DNA from: Nemertoderma westbladi
Lineage: Eukaryota > Xenacoelomorpha > Nemertodermatida > Nemertodermatidae
Direction of reading: 5' to 3'
Length of the DNA: 64,000 bases
NCBI GenBank assembly: GCA_032718475.1
Contig: JAUCBJ010000577.1
Coordinates: 18,707 to 82,706, forward strand
Shown: piece after piece, positions 41,701 through 51,393 of the stretch
Layout of the letters: every line of letters begins with the position of its first letter
Position numbering within the stretch: the stretch's first letter is position 1
Translations under genes and position numbers: made by a program
Notes under the pieces: generated by a model
Databases searched by the model: none
The model's input: the letters and a program-made list of their open reading frames with translations, nothing else
What the model was told of the DNA's origin: nothing

Positions 41701-43877
41701 TTTGAGGAATAAAATATGTTCAATAACTATCAACTTTATAAACTAATAATTTTTGGTATAATATAAAAAAAACTTGCAAAGTAAATAAGAGCAGTTACAT
41801 CTACTAACTTATATTCTATGTAACTTCTTCTACAGTACCACTATATATATTGTATAGTATAAGTATAAGTATTAATACCGGTAAATAAGTTAAGTTTAAG
41901 TATAAAACAACCTGTATTCTTTTAACCATTGCTAATTATTGGTGAAGGATAGGATATTATTAATAGAGAAAATGAAAAGTAAGATAAATAATGAAATAAA
42001 ATAGATTATCACACTTGTGTACTAATATCTAGTAAATTCATGATGTCAGGATGTGGCCCTGCGATTATTTGTTTAACAATAAATACAAAATACCAATAAG
42101 ATACGAACCATAGAAAAATCTAAAATTCGTAAACCGGCCCACTTAGACACGGTATGGATTGGATAGGATTGGATCTTTAGAGTTCGGCAGGTGTGAAGTC
42201 CCCTGTTTCTATAGGTAGTGTCTTGTCATATATTTTCCTTGTAGGGCTGACCTCGATGTTTGGTGGCTGCCCAAGCAAGTTGCTGAAGTGATTTTTCCAC
42301 TTCCCAACACGTTCTTCAGGACTATCGGCTTTGAGGCGCCCCTTTGCACAACTTTTCCGACCAGATACCTCATTTACAGTTTGCCAGGTGAGTCTTGATT
42401 GTTGCTGTATGTGAGCAGTTGTAATTGCTTCAATTTTATCCTGTATGTACTTTTCCTGGCTGATTGATGTTGTAGGCCAATTTAAGATCGTCCTTAGCTT
42501 TCTCAACCTTGTTAATGTTTTCGGTTGTTGGTTGTTCGGTTTTAACATTGTAGGCTATCTTAAGATCTTCTCTCTTACAAGTAACCTCAGAGTTTTGCCA
42601 TGGCACATACTGTTTTCGTTTGGGTTTCTGGGGATATCCCTCTTAGCTGATTCCTTGTGGGCTGTTATTATATTCTGGTATATTGAATTGGTGGATTGGT
42701 CTTCATCCATTGACTGAAGTGCTTCAAAGCGGTTTTGTACTTCTACTGTGTAAGCCTCCTTTACTGCATTGTCAGTTCTGAGTTTCTCCCAATCATAGTT
42801 GATTTGCTTGCTTTTCCTGGGTTTGCCTGCTCTCAAACTGAGTCTGATCTCTGCAGTCACAATTCTGTGGTCTGAACCAATTAGGTTGAACGAGCTGTAT
42901 GCCTTGCAGTTGATCAAGCTGTTTCTCCACTTTTGATTTATAAGGATGTAATCCAGTTGTGCTTTGGTTCCATTAGGGTATTGAAAGGTCCATAGCTTCC
43001 CCTTACTCTTTTCGAATATGTTGTTTGTTGGTATCAATTCACATTCTTCCATTAGGTCTAAATGTAAGTAACCATTTCTCTTAGAACTGGTGTTATAGGT
43101 GTAACCCTTGATGTCTTCTGGGCCAATTTCGGAATGTCCTTTATAAGTCCAGTCAGATCTTCATAAAACTTGACTGTTTGTTCTGGCTCTGATGCATTGG
43201 CCGAGTTTCTTACTGCTGAGCTTGTTACTAACGTCCATCCATTTCCAATGTCATTGTACTTCATGGCAGTGTCTTCATGACAAATCCGATGCTCTTGGAT
43301 GCAGATGATGTCGATGTTATATTCCATTGCCAGAGCGACCATGTCACCCTGTTTGCTATGTGCTTTCAGCGTGCGTGCGTCCATTGTAGCAATCTTTAGT
43401 GTCTTTTTACATTTCAACAGGTTGGTTCTTTTTTCTTCTCTGTCTTCTGTTCCAGTAGCCAATTTATAGACACCAGCCTGGTGTACCACTGAGGGACGCG
43501 GTCCTCGTTGACCCGGGCGACGACCGAGCCGGTATTTCTCTTGGAGGGTTCTCGTACTCATATCTTTCAGTTGCGAGAGTAAACCGCTTGTGGTCGCAAC
43601 TTCTACAAGCGTCTTCGCAGTAGGTCGCCGTTGGTTGATTACCTTCCGCCGACCTTGTCAGCATGTCTAGCCGTTGGTTGATTACCTTCCGCCTATCCAT
43701 GGCCTACAGCCCTGCTGCCGACTGTAGGGGTCCTTTTGTTACACCCTGAACCAAGTGTGCCTCCTGGGTTAGGTATCCAGTATAGACAGAGCGGGGCGTG
43801 TATCATCTCTATTGCAGATGCGTATCAAGCTTTGCCTTCAATGGTGCCCTAGACGCTATAGCCCTCAATGACTTATT
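38742..43877 (-). mobile_element. LINE-B, degenerate RTE-like non-LTR retrotransposon with a nested insertion
   Basis: Read from 43877 leftward. Endonuclease: KIATMDARTLKAHSKQGDMV and IICIQEHRI (43061-43430), then a deletion with frameshift where the GDFN motif should lie, then KLWTFQYPNGTKAQLDYILI and GSDHRIVTAEIRLSL (42840-43000). Reverse transcriptase: GLDEIPAEVWKTG, NYRGICLLVVAAKIYNKM, VVDFKKAFDSIHRGK, DTDFADDIALISNTL (39490-39530), then the thumb and C-terminal region KTKFFRATVESVFLYGGETW to EVWKDLISTVR (38756-39229). Stops and frameshifts occur throughout, and a 1.9-kb insertion splits it. The 3' end carries (TAG)n. It is unrelated in detail to LINE-A but of the same general type. Confidence 0.88.
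40252..42170. mobile_element. Unidentified 1.9-kb AT-rich insertion in LINE-B
   Basis: The LINE-B reading breaks after FTPAEL (42177) and resumes at RSWKSISNN (40262). The intervening DNA is flanked by the direct repeat GGATCT (40246-40251 and 42171-42176), a probable 6-bp target duplication. It has no open frame of note and no clear terminal inverted repeat. The right end is a short GGATT/GGATA pentamer run. Class unknown. Confidence 0.65.
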
Positions 43878-44035
43878 CAGTTAGATCATTTTAAGGCAGG
43901 GCCCATCTGGTATTGTTCAGCATGGAAATTCGCATTTTGTTCGTTTCTGAAGAGGTTTTACTGTTCTAGAAATGCTGAGTTTTAAATCGTTATTATAATA
44001 ACTGCATTAAATGAAAAAAATAGCATTGTTATTAC
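43878..44035. repeat. Right long direct repeat flanking LINE-B (158 bp)
   Basis: Same start and end as 38595-38741, with AGGGCCCATC inserted after AAGGC. It abuts the 5' side of LINE-B. Confidence 0.9.
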
Positions 44036-44136
44036 ACATTGCACAAATTGTAAAATACATGTATATCTTATACCAGTTGCCCCACTCAATCAACAATTCT
44101 TGTGAGGAGAAACGAAAATTAGAAATGATGTCATTT

Positions 44137-45138
44137 TGTAACATATGATGTCATTTAATACATCCAGATAGGCCTCAATATGAACATAATATTTTATATA
44201 TACTGTATGTTCGATTTTGGAGATCCAAAGACTATCTTTTTGCTACCGATTTTGCTAACCTTATATCAGATAAACCCAGAGAGTTTAATATGTTCCTGAA
44301 GCTTAGTCCGATTATCAAATTTTCATTCTCACTCCTTTAGGTCAGATAGCTGCGATAAATAAGCTTGTTTTGTCAGTCGCATGACGTAGATCTAATTGCC
44401 ATGAGTGAGATTTAGCACGACTACATCACCAACCTCTAGCGCTCTAGGTTGTTGACAAAGGCTCCACTTCTCTCACCACTAAGGTTTAATATTGTTATTG
44501 TGTATAGTAGTGGGATTTTATTTCTTGTTCTATTAATAATCATAAACAGAGTTGTTATGTTATCATAAAATAAATACATACCCAATGTATGTACTGTATT
44601 ATACAATACATGCATATACAATATACAATTCATAATTCCCCTACAGGTAAATCCCAATTATTATGGTAGAGGCCAGGGAAACATGACAACTGCATGTGAT
44701 TGGATGCGTGTCAGGAGATTAATAAATTATTCATTATTTCACTACCAATACCTAAGATTTATACCATTACAACTACGCGTTTAAATTTTATGTTTTAAAA
44801 TTCAATACAATTAATTGTCATTGTAAATTTCAATAATTTATCATGCATAATTACTCAATATTTCTGCTTTGTGCTTTTATAAAAAGGTATTAAATAATAA
44901 TAATATTAACCTATTCCATTTTCTGTGTACTGCTTAAAATAGTGTAGACAATTAATAGCAGGGTTGCCATCCTAGACATTCTACTACTTTTATATCAACA
45001 AAGTATACATTTTTTGATTTTTATGTGGCAATTTATGCTTAAATTTATGTTTCCTCGAAGCTAGATTTTTTATTGATTTCTGATAATCAATGATTATAGT
45101 GGAGGAAAGATTTCAGTGAAACTTAATCTCGAGAGAGG
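44137..45138. repeat. Segmental repeat, copy 1
   Basis: Nearly identical to 50648-51393 joined to 53085-53410, apart from the Helitron-like insertion and a 100-bp length difference. Landmarks are TGATGTCATTTAATAC, GTTTTGTCAGTCGCATGACG, TGCATGTGATTGGATGCGTG and CAGGGTTGCCATCCTAG. It is noncoding; short frames in it are shared by copies but lack support. Confidence 0.85.
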
Positions 45139-45390
45139 CAATAAATGGCAAGTCGCCAAGCCGTAATCTACCTCCTCTGTACTAACATCGCGTACTGGAT
45201 TCAAAGTATATTCGAGGTCCAAGCGCCAGACTCTTCGCCTGTTCAAGAAGCGTTCTACACAACAAGGTCGTGGGAGATTATCACGCACATCTGCGGCCCG
45301 TTGGAAATTCTGTTTCGATTTCACTCCTTTGCATGTCTGTGCGACATTATCAATGAGTCCTATGTACATCATGCAGAAAGACATGTTTAG
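45139..45390 (+). pseudogene. 3' fragment of an otopetrin-like gene
   Basis: Encodes MASRQAVIYLLCTNIAYWIQ through IINESYVHHAERHV, equal to the last 82 residues (segments 11 and 12) of paralogue 2 with a few changes. Upstream it is fused to the segmental repeat at GGCAATAAATGGCAAG, where AAATGGCAAG is shared by both sources. The downstream 400 bp also matches the flank of paralogue 2. It lacks ten of twelve segments and cannot make a channel. Confidence 0.9.
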
Positions 45391-46021
45391 ATTATATCGC
45401 GAATTAATATCAATAATATATATTTAATTTTATTACTATATATAAGTTAATTATATGCAATTTATTTAAAGTTTCGTATAATAACTATTTACATACTTGT
45501 GTGTAAAGTAGCACTTTACAGTGTGATGATCCGAGTGGCTTTGTTACATGAACGAACGTCGTGAGTGAGTGAAAATAAAGTCACGACGATCAGAACACTG
45601 TAAAGTACTTTGCAACAAGTATATATGTAGTTTTATTCCAAAATTGTAACATTACGAAATGATTGTATATATACATTATAAGTGATAGAAACTGCACAAA
45701 TTAAATTAGTTGCTTTATAAATAAATGTAAAAATGACATAAATTATGTTATAAAAAAGATAGCTTATATTTTTGGTGGCTTTTGGAGCCATGTTAATAGT
45801 ATTTGTCGTTCCCGGTGCCACGGAGACACGGTCAATAATTCATTGTACGGGAGCGATTCCGTCCAACAAAGTATACATTTTTTTGAATTTTAATTATTGA
45901 ATATATGAGAAACAGGGCAATTTATGCTTAATTTATTTTTGCTCGAAGCTAGATTTTTTATTGATTTCTGATCCGCCGATTTGGTAGTTAGAAGGTATAT
46001 TTAATAATCAATGAGTATGGT
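45391..46021. other. Downstream flank homologous to that of otopetrin paralogue 2
   Basis: TGAGTGAGTGAAAATAAAG, AGAACACTGTAAAGTACTTT and following match 59180-59515. The 605-bp insertion at 58523 is absent here. From about 45865 it changes to the other segmental repeat (GAAACAGGGCAATTTATGCT), which continues to the TIR element. Confidence 0.75.
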
Positions 46022-46382
46022 CATGGAATACTAAATATACACGGAACCGCATTAGTGTTATTTTTTCGGCCCCGAAATTTTTTTCAATAAAATGGTAGTA
46101 TATGCCATAGAAACCTCAGAAAAAAAATTTAAGGAAATTTGACCGGAGCGTTTCCATGGAAACCGGGCAAACATAAAATTTCTAGGTTTTGCCATGAATT
46201 AATTATATTTTTGCATCTACTACCCTATTTATTTTTATCCTATTTATTTTTAATTCTAGCACAGGTAACTTATAGCAACGAGGTAAAATCTATTAATATA
46301 TATATGTATTAAATATATTTAAATAAACACTGCTGTGGAAGCTAATTTTGACACTTTTATTAGTTTTATACAGAATAATACT

Positions 46383-46403
46383 CCCCCCCCCCCCCCCCCC
46401 CCC
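46383..46403. repeat. Poly-C tract (21)
   Basis: Uninterrupted C21. On the other strand G21 is followed by AGTATTATT. Confidence 0.95.
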
Positions 46404-46744
46404 TATTGATACTGGTATTATATCAATTCAATTTATGATTAAATATAATATTGTGGTGTACTGTAATGGTTGTGGCACTACATGTGTCGAAAACAGTAAT
46501 TCATTCTATCCTACTTTATATAATGTAATATATACAGTATGTATAGGGAGGCTATGTAATAGATGCTTTATGCAGTATAATAATAATAAACCATTAATAG
46601 AAACGGCGTTTCGGCCGGCTTTAGGCCTCTTCAGCAGTACTGCCAAGTACTGGACACCCCATTTCCAAAGATGTATAGCTGTCACTAGTAGTGGTAATTG
46701 TCAAGATACGAGTGGCGATTCTCCTCTCCTATTATTCTGATTGC

Positions 46745-47035
46745 TGGCAGAGTCTCCAGGTGGCAGTGGTTGTAGAATCATCAGCCAGGGTGGCAGTGGT
46801 AGTAAAGATGACAGCCAGGGTGGCAACGTGGCAGTGGTAGTAGAAACAACAGCCATGATGGCAACGTGGTAGGTAGTGGAAACAACAGCCAGGGTGGCAA
46901 TGGATGTAGAGTCAACAGCCAGGGTGGCAATGGTAGTAGAAACAACTACCAGGGTGGCAGTGATAGTAGTAACAACTACCAGGGTGGCAGTGATAGTAGA
47001 AACAACTACCAGGGTGGCAGTGGTAGTAGAAATGA
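46745..47035. repeat. 30-bp minisatellite inside the P-like transposase remnant
   Basis: CCAGGGTGGCAGTGATAGTA plus GAAACAACTA repeats five or more times at 30 bp, with shorter variants to the left. Being a multiple of 3 it leaves frames open on both strands (decapeptide NNYQGGSDSR on plus, STTTATLVV type on minus). It interrupts the transposase frame after VNVNAYSKIIYE, so it is not part of the enzyme. Confidence 0.88.
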
Positions 47036-48069
47036 GCTCTGGTTCATATATAATCTTTGAGTAAGCATTGACATTAACTGAAAGGCCATCAGTAACAAAC
47101 ACTCGTGGCTGAAACTCGGCCTCTTTTAAATGTTTCACAACTTCCTTGAATTCTTTTATCAACATGTCTCCAGTTAATGTCTCGTAACATGGCACTGACT
47201 TGACAATTATTCCATTTCCCCCACTTAGAGCTCTTACCATAATATCCAGCAGGGTCTTTGGTGATTCAATAATACCTCCTGCACTAAATATTGATTCTCT
47301 CTGTAAGTAAATTTCATCCGCGTATATTACAACATTCTGATCCATACCAATGCTCTTTAGAAGTGTATTGCTTCAAGAGCTCTTTATATCCATTCCTGCT
47401 CTTATAACGTAGAATAAGACACTTTCTAATGATATTCTTGGGGTATATTCCTATCTTTTTATAATTGCGGTACTCGTCTAGAAATTCCATGAAATCTGAG
47501 TCAAAATTAGGCAATGAATGAAACTTGACCTCATTCATTAGCCTAAGCAAAACGCTTTTCTTCTGAACTTTATTATACCCACTTTTGTTACGTGGTAAAT
47601 AGCTAAAATTAACGAGGGGTATTTTAGAGGTATTTTGAGAAACAATAAAGTACGTCGTTGAGATCTTAAGGAAGTAATTCAGTTTTAGATTTTCGGGGGA
47701 AATTTCATAAATCATAATTCCATCTTCACTTTCAACATCACACTTACACGCATGTACCTCTCTATTCTTAAAAACATCCTCGTCTTCAATCCATTTCTTT
47801 ATATTTCCCAACTGTCACTCCAATTTGTCTTCTTCAACTAATTTTCTATTTTCGAGTTGGTTGTATAGTGTGGGATCAACTTTTCGTTTAGTTGGTGACT
47901 TTCGTAGTGGAGATGTCAATGGCACAGCCAATGTAAATATTGATGGAATTGATTCCTTTTTGAGATTGGAACTTCGAAACTGCAAATTTCTGTTCATCAT
48001 AAAATCCTTCGGCTCGAAGTGAACTTTACGAATTCGATCTTTATCGTAATCGAATTCTCGACCTAACAA
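47036..48069 (-). pseudogene. P-element/THAP9-like transposase remnant
   Basis: From 48069 one frame carries KRKVDPTLYNQLENRKLVEE, an in-frame TGA at 47817, then IKKWIEDEDVFKN, a stretch ending KNIIRKCLILRYKSRNGYKE, LLKQYTS, and a frameshift near 47350. The next frame begins GMDQNVVIYADEIYLQRE, GNGIIVKSVPCYETLTGDML and PRVFVTDGLSVNVNAYSKII. The LRYKSRNGYKELL segment, the DE-I sequence and the VTDG segment follow the order of P-type transposases (RNase H core). The C-terminal part, including the last catalytic residue, is lost beyond the minisatellite. The family call is by motif order only. Confidence 0.55.
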
Positions 48070-48102
48070 AAATATTAATCTAAAATAAAAAAATCTAACC
48101 CT

Positions 48103-48122
48103 CCCCCCCCCCCCCCCCCCCC
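48103..48122. repeat. Poly-C tract (20)
   Basis: Uninterrupted C20; complement G20 followed by AGGGTTAGATT. Confidence 0.95.
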
Positions 48123-48148
48123 ACTTTTGTTATAGAACATATTTATTG

Positions 48149-48282
48149 TTCTAGAACACATTTATTATGTTCTAGAACAAAATTTATTTTGATAAATAAA
48201 ATATTATTGTTCTAGAACAAATTTTTTTTCTAGAATTTATTTTTATTTTTCCAGTATCTATAGTAATTATATATTTCTAGAA
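48149..48282. promoter_or_regulatory. Cluster of five TTCTAGAA palindromes
   Basis: TTCTAGAA at 48149, 48170, 48210, 48229 and 48275, three within TGTTCTAGAACA or TTGTTCTAGAACAA. TTCnnGAA is a two-unit heat-shock element core. The cluster lies 90-220 bp upstream of the Merlin-like frame. Another copy lies downstream at about 49444. AT-rich background could produce some by chance, but not easily this spacing. Confidence 0.4.
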
Positions 48283-48370
48283 TATTTATGGAGGGATACA
48301 TTTTCTTAATATTTAAAAATGTTATAGAAATAGTTATACTGTTGTAGCTACATCATATTTAGTTTTAGTT

Positions 48371-49374
48371 ATGAGTGAAATTAATAAAAAAAAAACATGT
48401 CAGCAAAAGAGCATGGTTTGCCGACCCCAATATTGAGGAAATATCTTATCATCTGAGAACAGAACTGAGCGCAATTGAGTTTGCTCAGGAACTAGGGTTG
48501 ATGCCAGTAAACAATGAGAATGTATTAAAGATATGTCAAGTAGAAGGGTGTGAAAGTCCAATGAACCTCAGAATTATGGCTCGTACGAATCAGCCAGAGA
48601 GACTAATCTGGAGATGCAAGGGGAAGGGGCGGGAAGCATTACGTTTCTGCACGCACCGGCACCTGGTTTAAGGGGCATTTGCTAGTAAAGCAAATAATAT
48701 GGATAGAGTATCTTTTTACAGCAGACATAACCTTCGCAAATACCCATCGCCTTCTGGGAGGAATAATAGGTACCTGCGACGAAGTGCTTGTCGATTGGCA
48801 CAACTATACTAGGGAGTTGTTCTATGAAGATTGATGATTGATGATCTAGATTGATGAATCTCTATTTCGTGGGAGGAGAAAGTATAATAGGGGAAGAAAG
48901 CTTAAAGGGGACTACGGTTTGTCAAAAGGTTCCCAAGCGAACTATGGCAAGCGCATCGATGGGCCATGGATCTTTGGCATTGCATGGCAACGCAACGATA
49001 AAGTCGTAGACACTCGTCTATTCGTAGTAAAGAGACGGGACATGGGGACCTTACGTCCCATTGTGGAGAGTAATGTGAAAGGAGGGACAGTCATACATAG
49101 TGACGAGTGCGGGAAAACTATAGGCATTCGTGGGAGTAGAGGTCCGTGGAGAGCAGTAGATGGAAGCGGTCAGTACAAACACAAAACGATTAACCATAGC
49201 AAGAGGGGAGCAGGGAGGTTTTACGATAAGAAAACAGGAGCAAACACCCAAAGGATAGAGAGTATCTGGAAACAGGCAAAGCAATTAATTATACGCAAAC
49301 GAAGATGCTGGCACACCACTTGGCAGAATACAGATGGCGATTACTACATAAAGAATCACCATTCCTCGACTTGA
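48371..49374 (+). pseudogene. Merlin-superfamily (IS1595/ISXO2-like) transposase, broken
   Basis: Begins ATG AGT GAA ATT at 48371 but shifts frame in an A10 tract (48384-48393). The next frame gives ISYHLRTELSAIEFAQELGL, a CX4C...C zinc-ribbon-like stretch (CQVEGCESPMNLR...WRCKGKGREALRFCTHR) and stops at 48671. Other frames give EVLVDWHNYTRELFYED, then after a TGA the catalytic core: IDESLFRGRRKYNRGR (first Asp), GPWIFGIAWQRNDKVVDTRL, GTVIHSDECGKTIG (second Asp), YKHKTINHS, and NTQRIESIWKQAK (Glu). All three DDE residues are visible, but at least three breaks separate the parts. Merlin elements are cut-and-paste DNA transposons with 8-9 bp target duplications. Confidence 0.75.
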
Positions 49375-49963
49375 TTAAACTAATAAGACAAAAGTACAAA
49401 TAGGTATAAATAATAGCTATAACTAATAAAATAAAATATTTGTTCTAGAACAAAAAATATTTTTTAAATAAATCTAAAGCTGGTCATAAAACAATATTTG
49501 ATAATAAAAATAACACATATACCTAGTATTTATAAAAAAAACAGGGGGTGTGTACAAGACATAGTAGTGCCCATGCATGATATAATAATAAAATCCTTAC
49601 CTGGCGTATTCAGCCCCTGACGAATCGCTTGTTTCCATTCATTGCAAACAGCAACATCAATAGGAAACCGGTGCAAACTACTGTGTAGAGACTAAAGGTT
49701 ACCGCGATGTAGGCCTACTGGTTAATAGTAATCGAAAAATTATCGGTTAAAATATTGTTTTAAAATAGTGCAGCTGTAGCTAGTTGTGGTAATAATAATA
49801 TTGTTGACAAACCAATGCATAAATTTTACAACAGCGCAGTTCAAGAATAATGGCAGTACTACTTGTTGCCATAGAAATATATCGCAAATAAGATTTAATC
49901 GCCCCCAACACTGCATTTCTTGTTGGCAAATATGAAAACTTTGACGGATTATATCTCGAGAAC
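49375..49963. other. Right interior of the TIR element
   Basis: AT-rich, no gene. Contains GGGGGTGTGTACAAGACATA (49543-49562), which could be an internal terminus of the Merlin part, unproven. Confidence 0.4.
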
Positions 49964-50091
49964 GCTCCGGTCGAATTTGCTTAAATTTTTTTTCTGAGGT
50001 TTCTATGGTATATACTACCACTTTATTGAAAAAAATATCGGGGCCGAAAAAATAACACTAATGCGGTTCCGTCTATATTTAGTATTCCATG

Positions 50092-50647
50092 GTATGGTGG
50101 AGGAAAGACTTCAGTGAAACGTAATCTCGAGAGAGGCAATATAAGAATACAATAAAATATTCCATGAAAAAATCATATACATTATACTTAATTAACAGAT
50201 ATAATATCCCCCTTGATGTATGTGTCAATGCATATAGAAACCAGACAATTCCGAGAAAAAATAATTTTTGAGTTATGTATTGCATCAGAAGAGCATTTTA
50301 ATTAGCTTTCAAACGCACCCACACCCACCCACATGTCATTGCGACCCACAGTTCAAAAGTTATGAAAGAAATAGTGAAAGTTAATAAAAGGAAAATTTTA
50401 TAATAGCAATTTTTAAATATTGATTTAAAAGCTCGAAAACTATGTTTTTAAATCAAAGTAAATCTTAACTCTCTCTGTTCATCTGTCTGTCTGTCTGTAA
50501 AAAATATAAAAGCATTCCAGCTAACTAAAATTTTGTTGTAGCGGTGTTTCTGGTCGGAGTTTTCATTTCCGATGTCAGTTTTCATGCTTGAAGTAATCTA
50601 GACTGAATGTGTGTCTGTCTGTGTGTCGGTCTTTCTGTTACTTTACG
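50092..50647. repeat. Segmental repeat, copy of 53357-53910
   Basis: GTGGAGGAAAGACTTCAGTG through AACTATGTTTTTAAATC and TGTGTCTGTCTGTGTGTCGG, about 97 percent alike by eye. It contains one copy of the sequence that is amplified 29 bp at a time at 54216-56496 (GCATATAGAAACCAGACAAT). Confidence 0.88.
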
Positions 50648-51393
50648 TAACATGTGATGTCATTTAATACCTCAATATGAACATAATTTTTATATATACT
50701 GTATGTTCGATTTGGGAGATCCAAAGACTATCATTTTGCTACAGATTTTGCTAACCTAATATCAGATAAACCCAGAGAGTTTAATGTTCCTGAAGCTTAG
50801 TCCGATTATCAAATTTTCATTCTCACTCCTTTAGGTCAGATAGCTGCGATAAATAAGCTTGTTTTGTCAGTCGCATGACGTAGATATCTAATTGCCATGA
50901 GTGAGATTTAGCACGACTACATCACCAACCTCTAGCGCTCTAGGTTGTTGACAAAGACTCCACTTCTCTCACCACTAAGGTTTAATATTGTTATTGTGTA
51001 TAGTAGTGGGATTTTATTTCTTGTTCTATTAATAATCATAAACAGAGTTGTTATGTTATCATAAAATAAATACATACCCAATGTATGTACTGTATTATAC
51101 AATACATGCATATACAATATACAATTCATAATTCCCCTACAGGTAAATCCCAATTATTATGGTAGAGGCCAGGCAAACATGACAACTGCATGTGATTGGA
51201 TGCGTGTGAGGAGATTAATAAATTATTCATTATTTCACTACCAATACCTAAGATTTATACCATTACAACTACGCGTTTAAATTTTATGTTTTAAAATTCA
51301 ATACAATTAATTGTCATTGTAAATTTCAATAATTTATCATGCATAATTACTCAATATTTCTGATTAGTACTTTTATAAATAGGTATTAAATAA
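50648..51393. repeat. Segmental repeat, copy 2 (left part)
   Basis: Matches 44137-44902. It is interrupted after GGTATTAAATAA by the Helitron-like element and resumes at 53085. Confidence 0.88.

Larger units (their letters stand above)
46022..50091. mobile_element. 4.07-kb DNA element with 129-bp terminal inverted repeats
   Basis: 46022-46150 and 49964-50091 are inverted copies beginning CATGGAATACTAAATATA and containing GGAACCGCATTAGTGTTATT. The direct repeat GTATGGT (46015-46021 and 50092-50098) flanks them as a probable target duplication. The pre-insertion context is visible in the related copy near 53360 (CAATGATTATAGTGGAGG). Inside are decayed P-like transposase frames (minus) and a decayed Merlin-like transposase (plus), so the element is composite or nested. 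Which transposase owns these ends is unresolved. Confidence 0.82.

Noticed and set aside
46866-47064. Plus-strand NNYQGGSDSR decapeptide-repeat protein
   Set aside because: A by-product of the 30-bp minisatellite; no start context and the opposite strand is equally open.
49740-50285. Small minus-strand frames (68-93 codons) around 49.7-50.3 kb and their duplicate at 53.4 kb
   Set aside because: Derived from inverted-repeat and segmental-repeat sequence; duplicated because the repeat is duplicated, with no recognisable domain.
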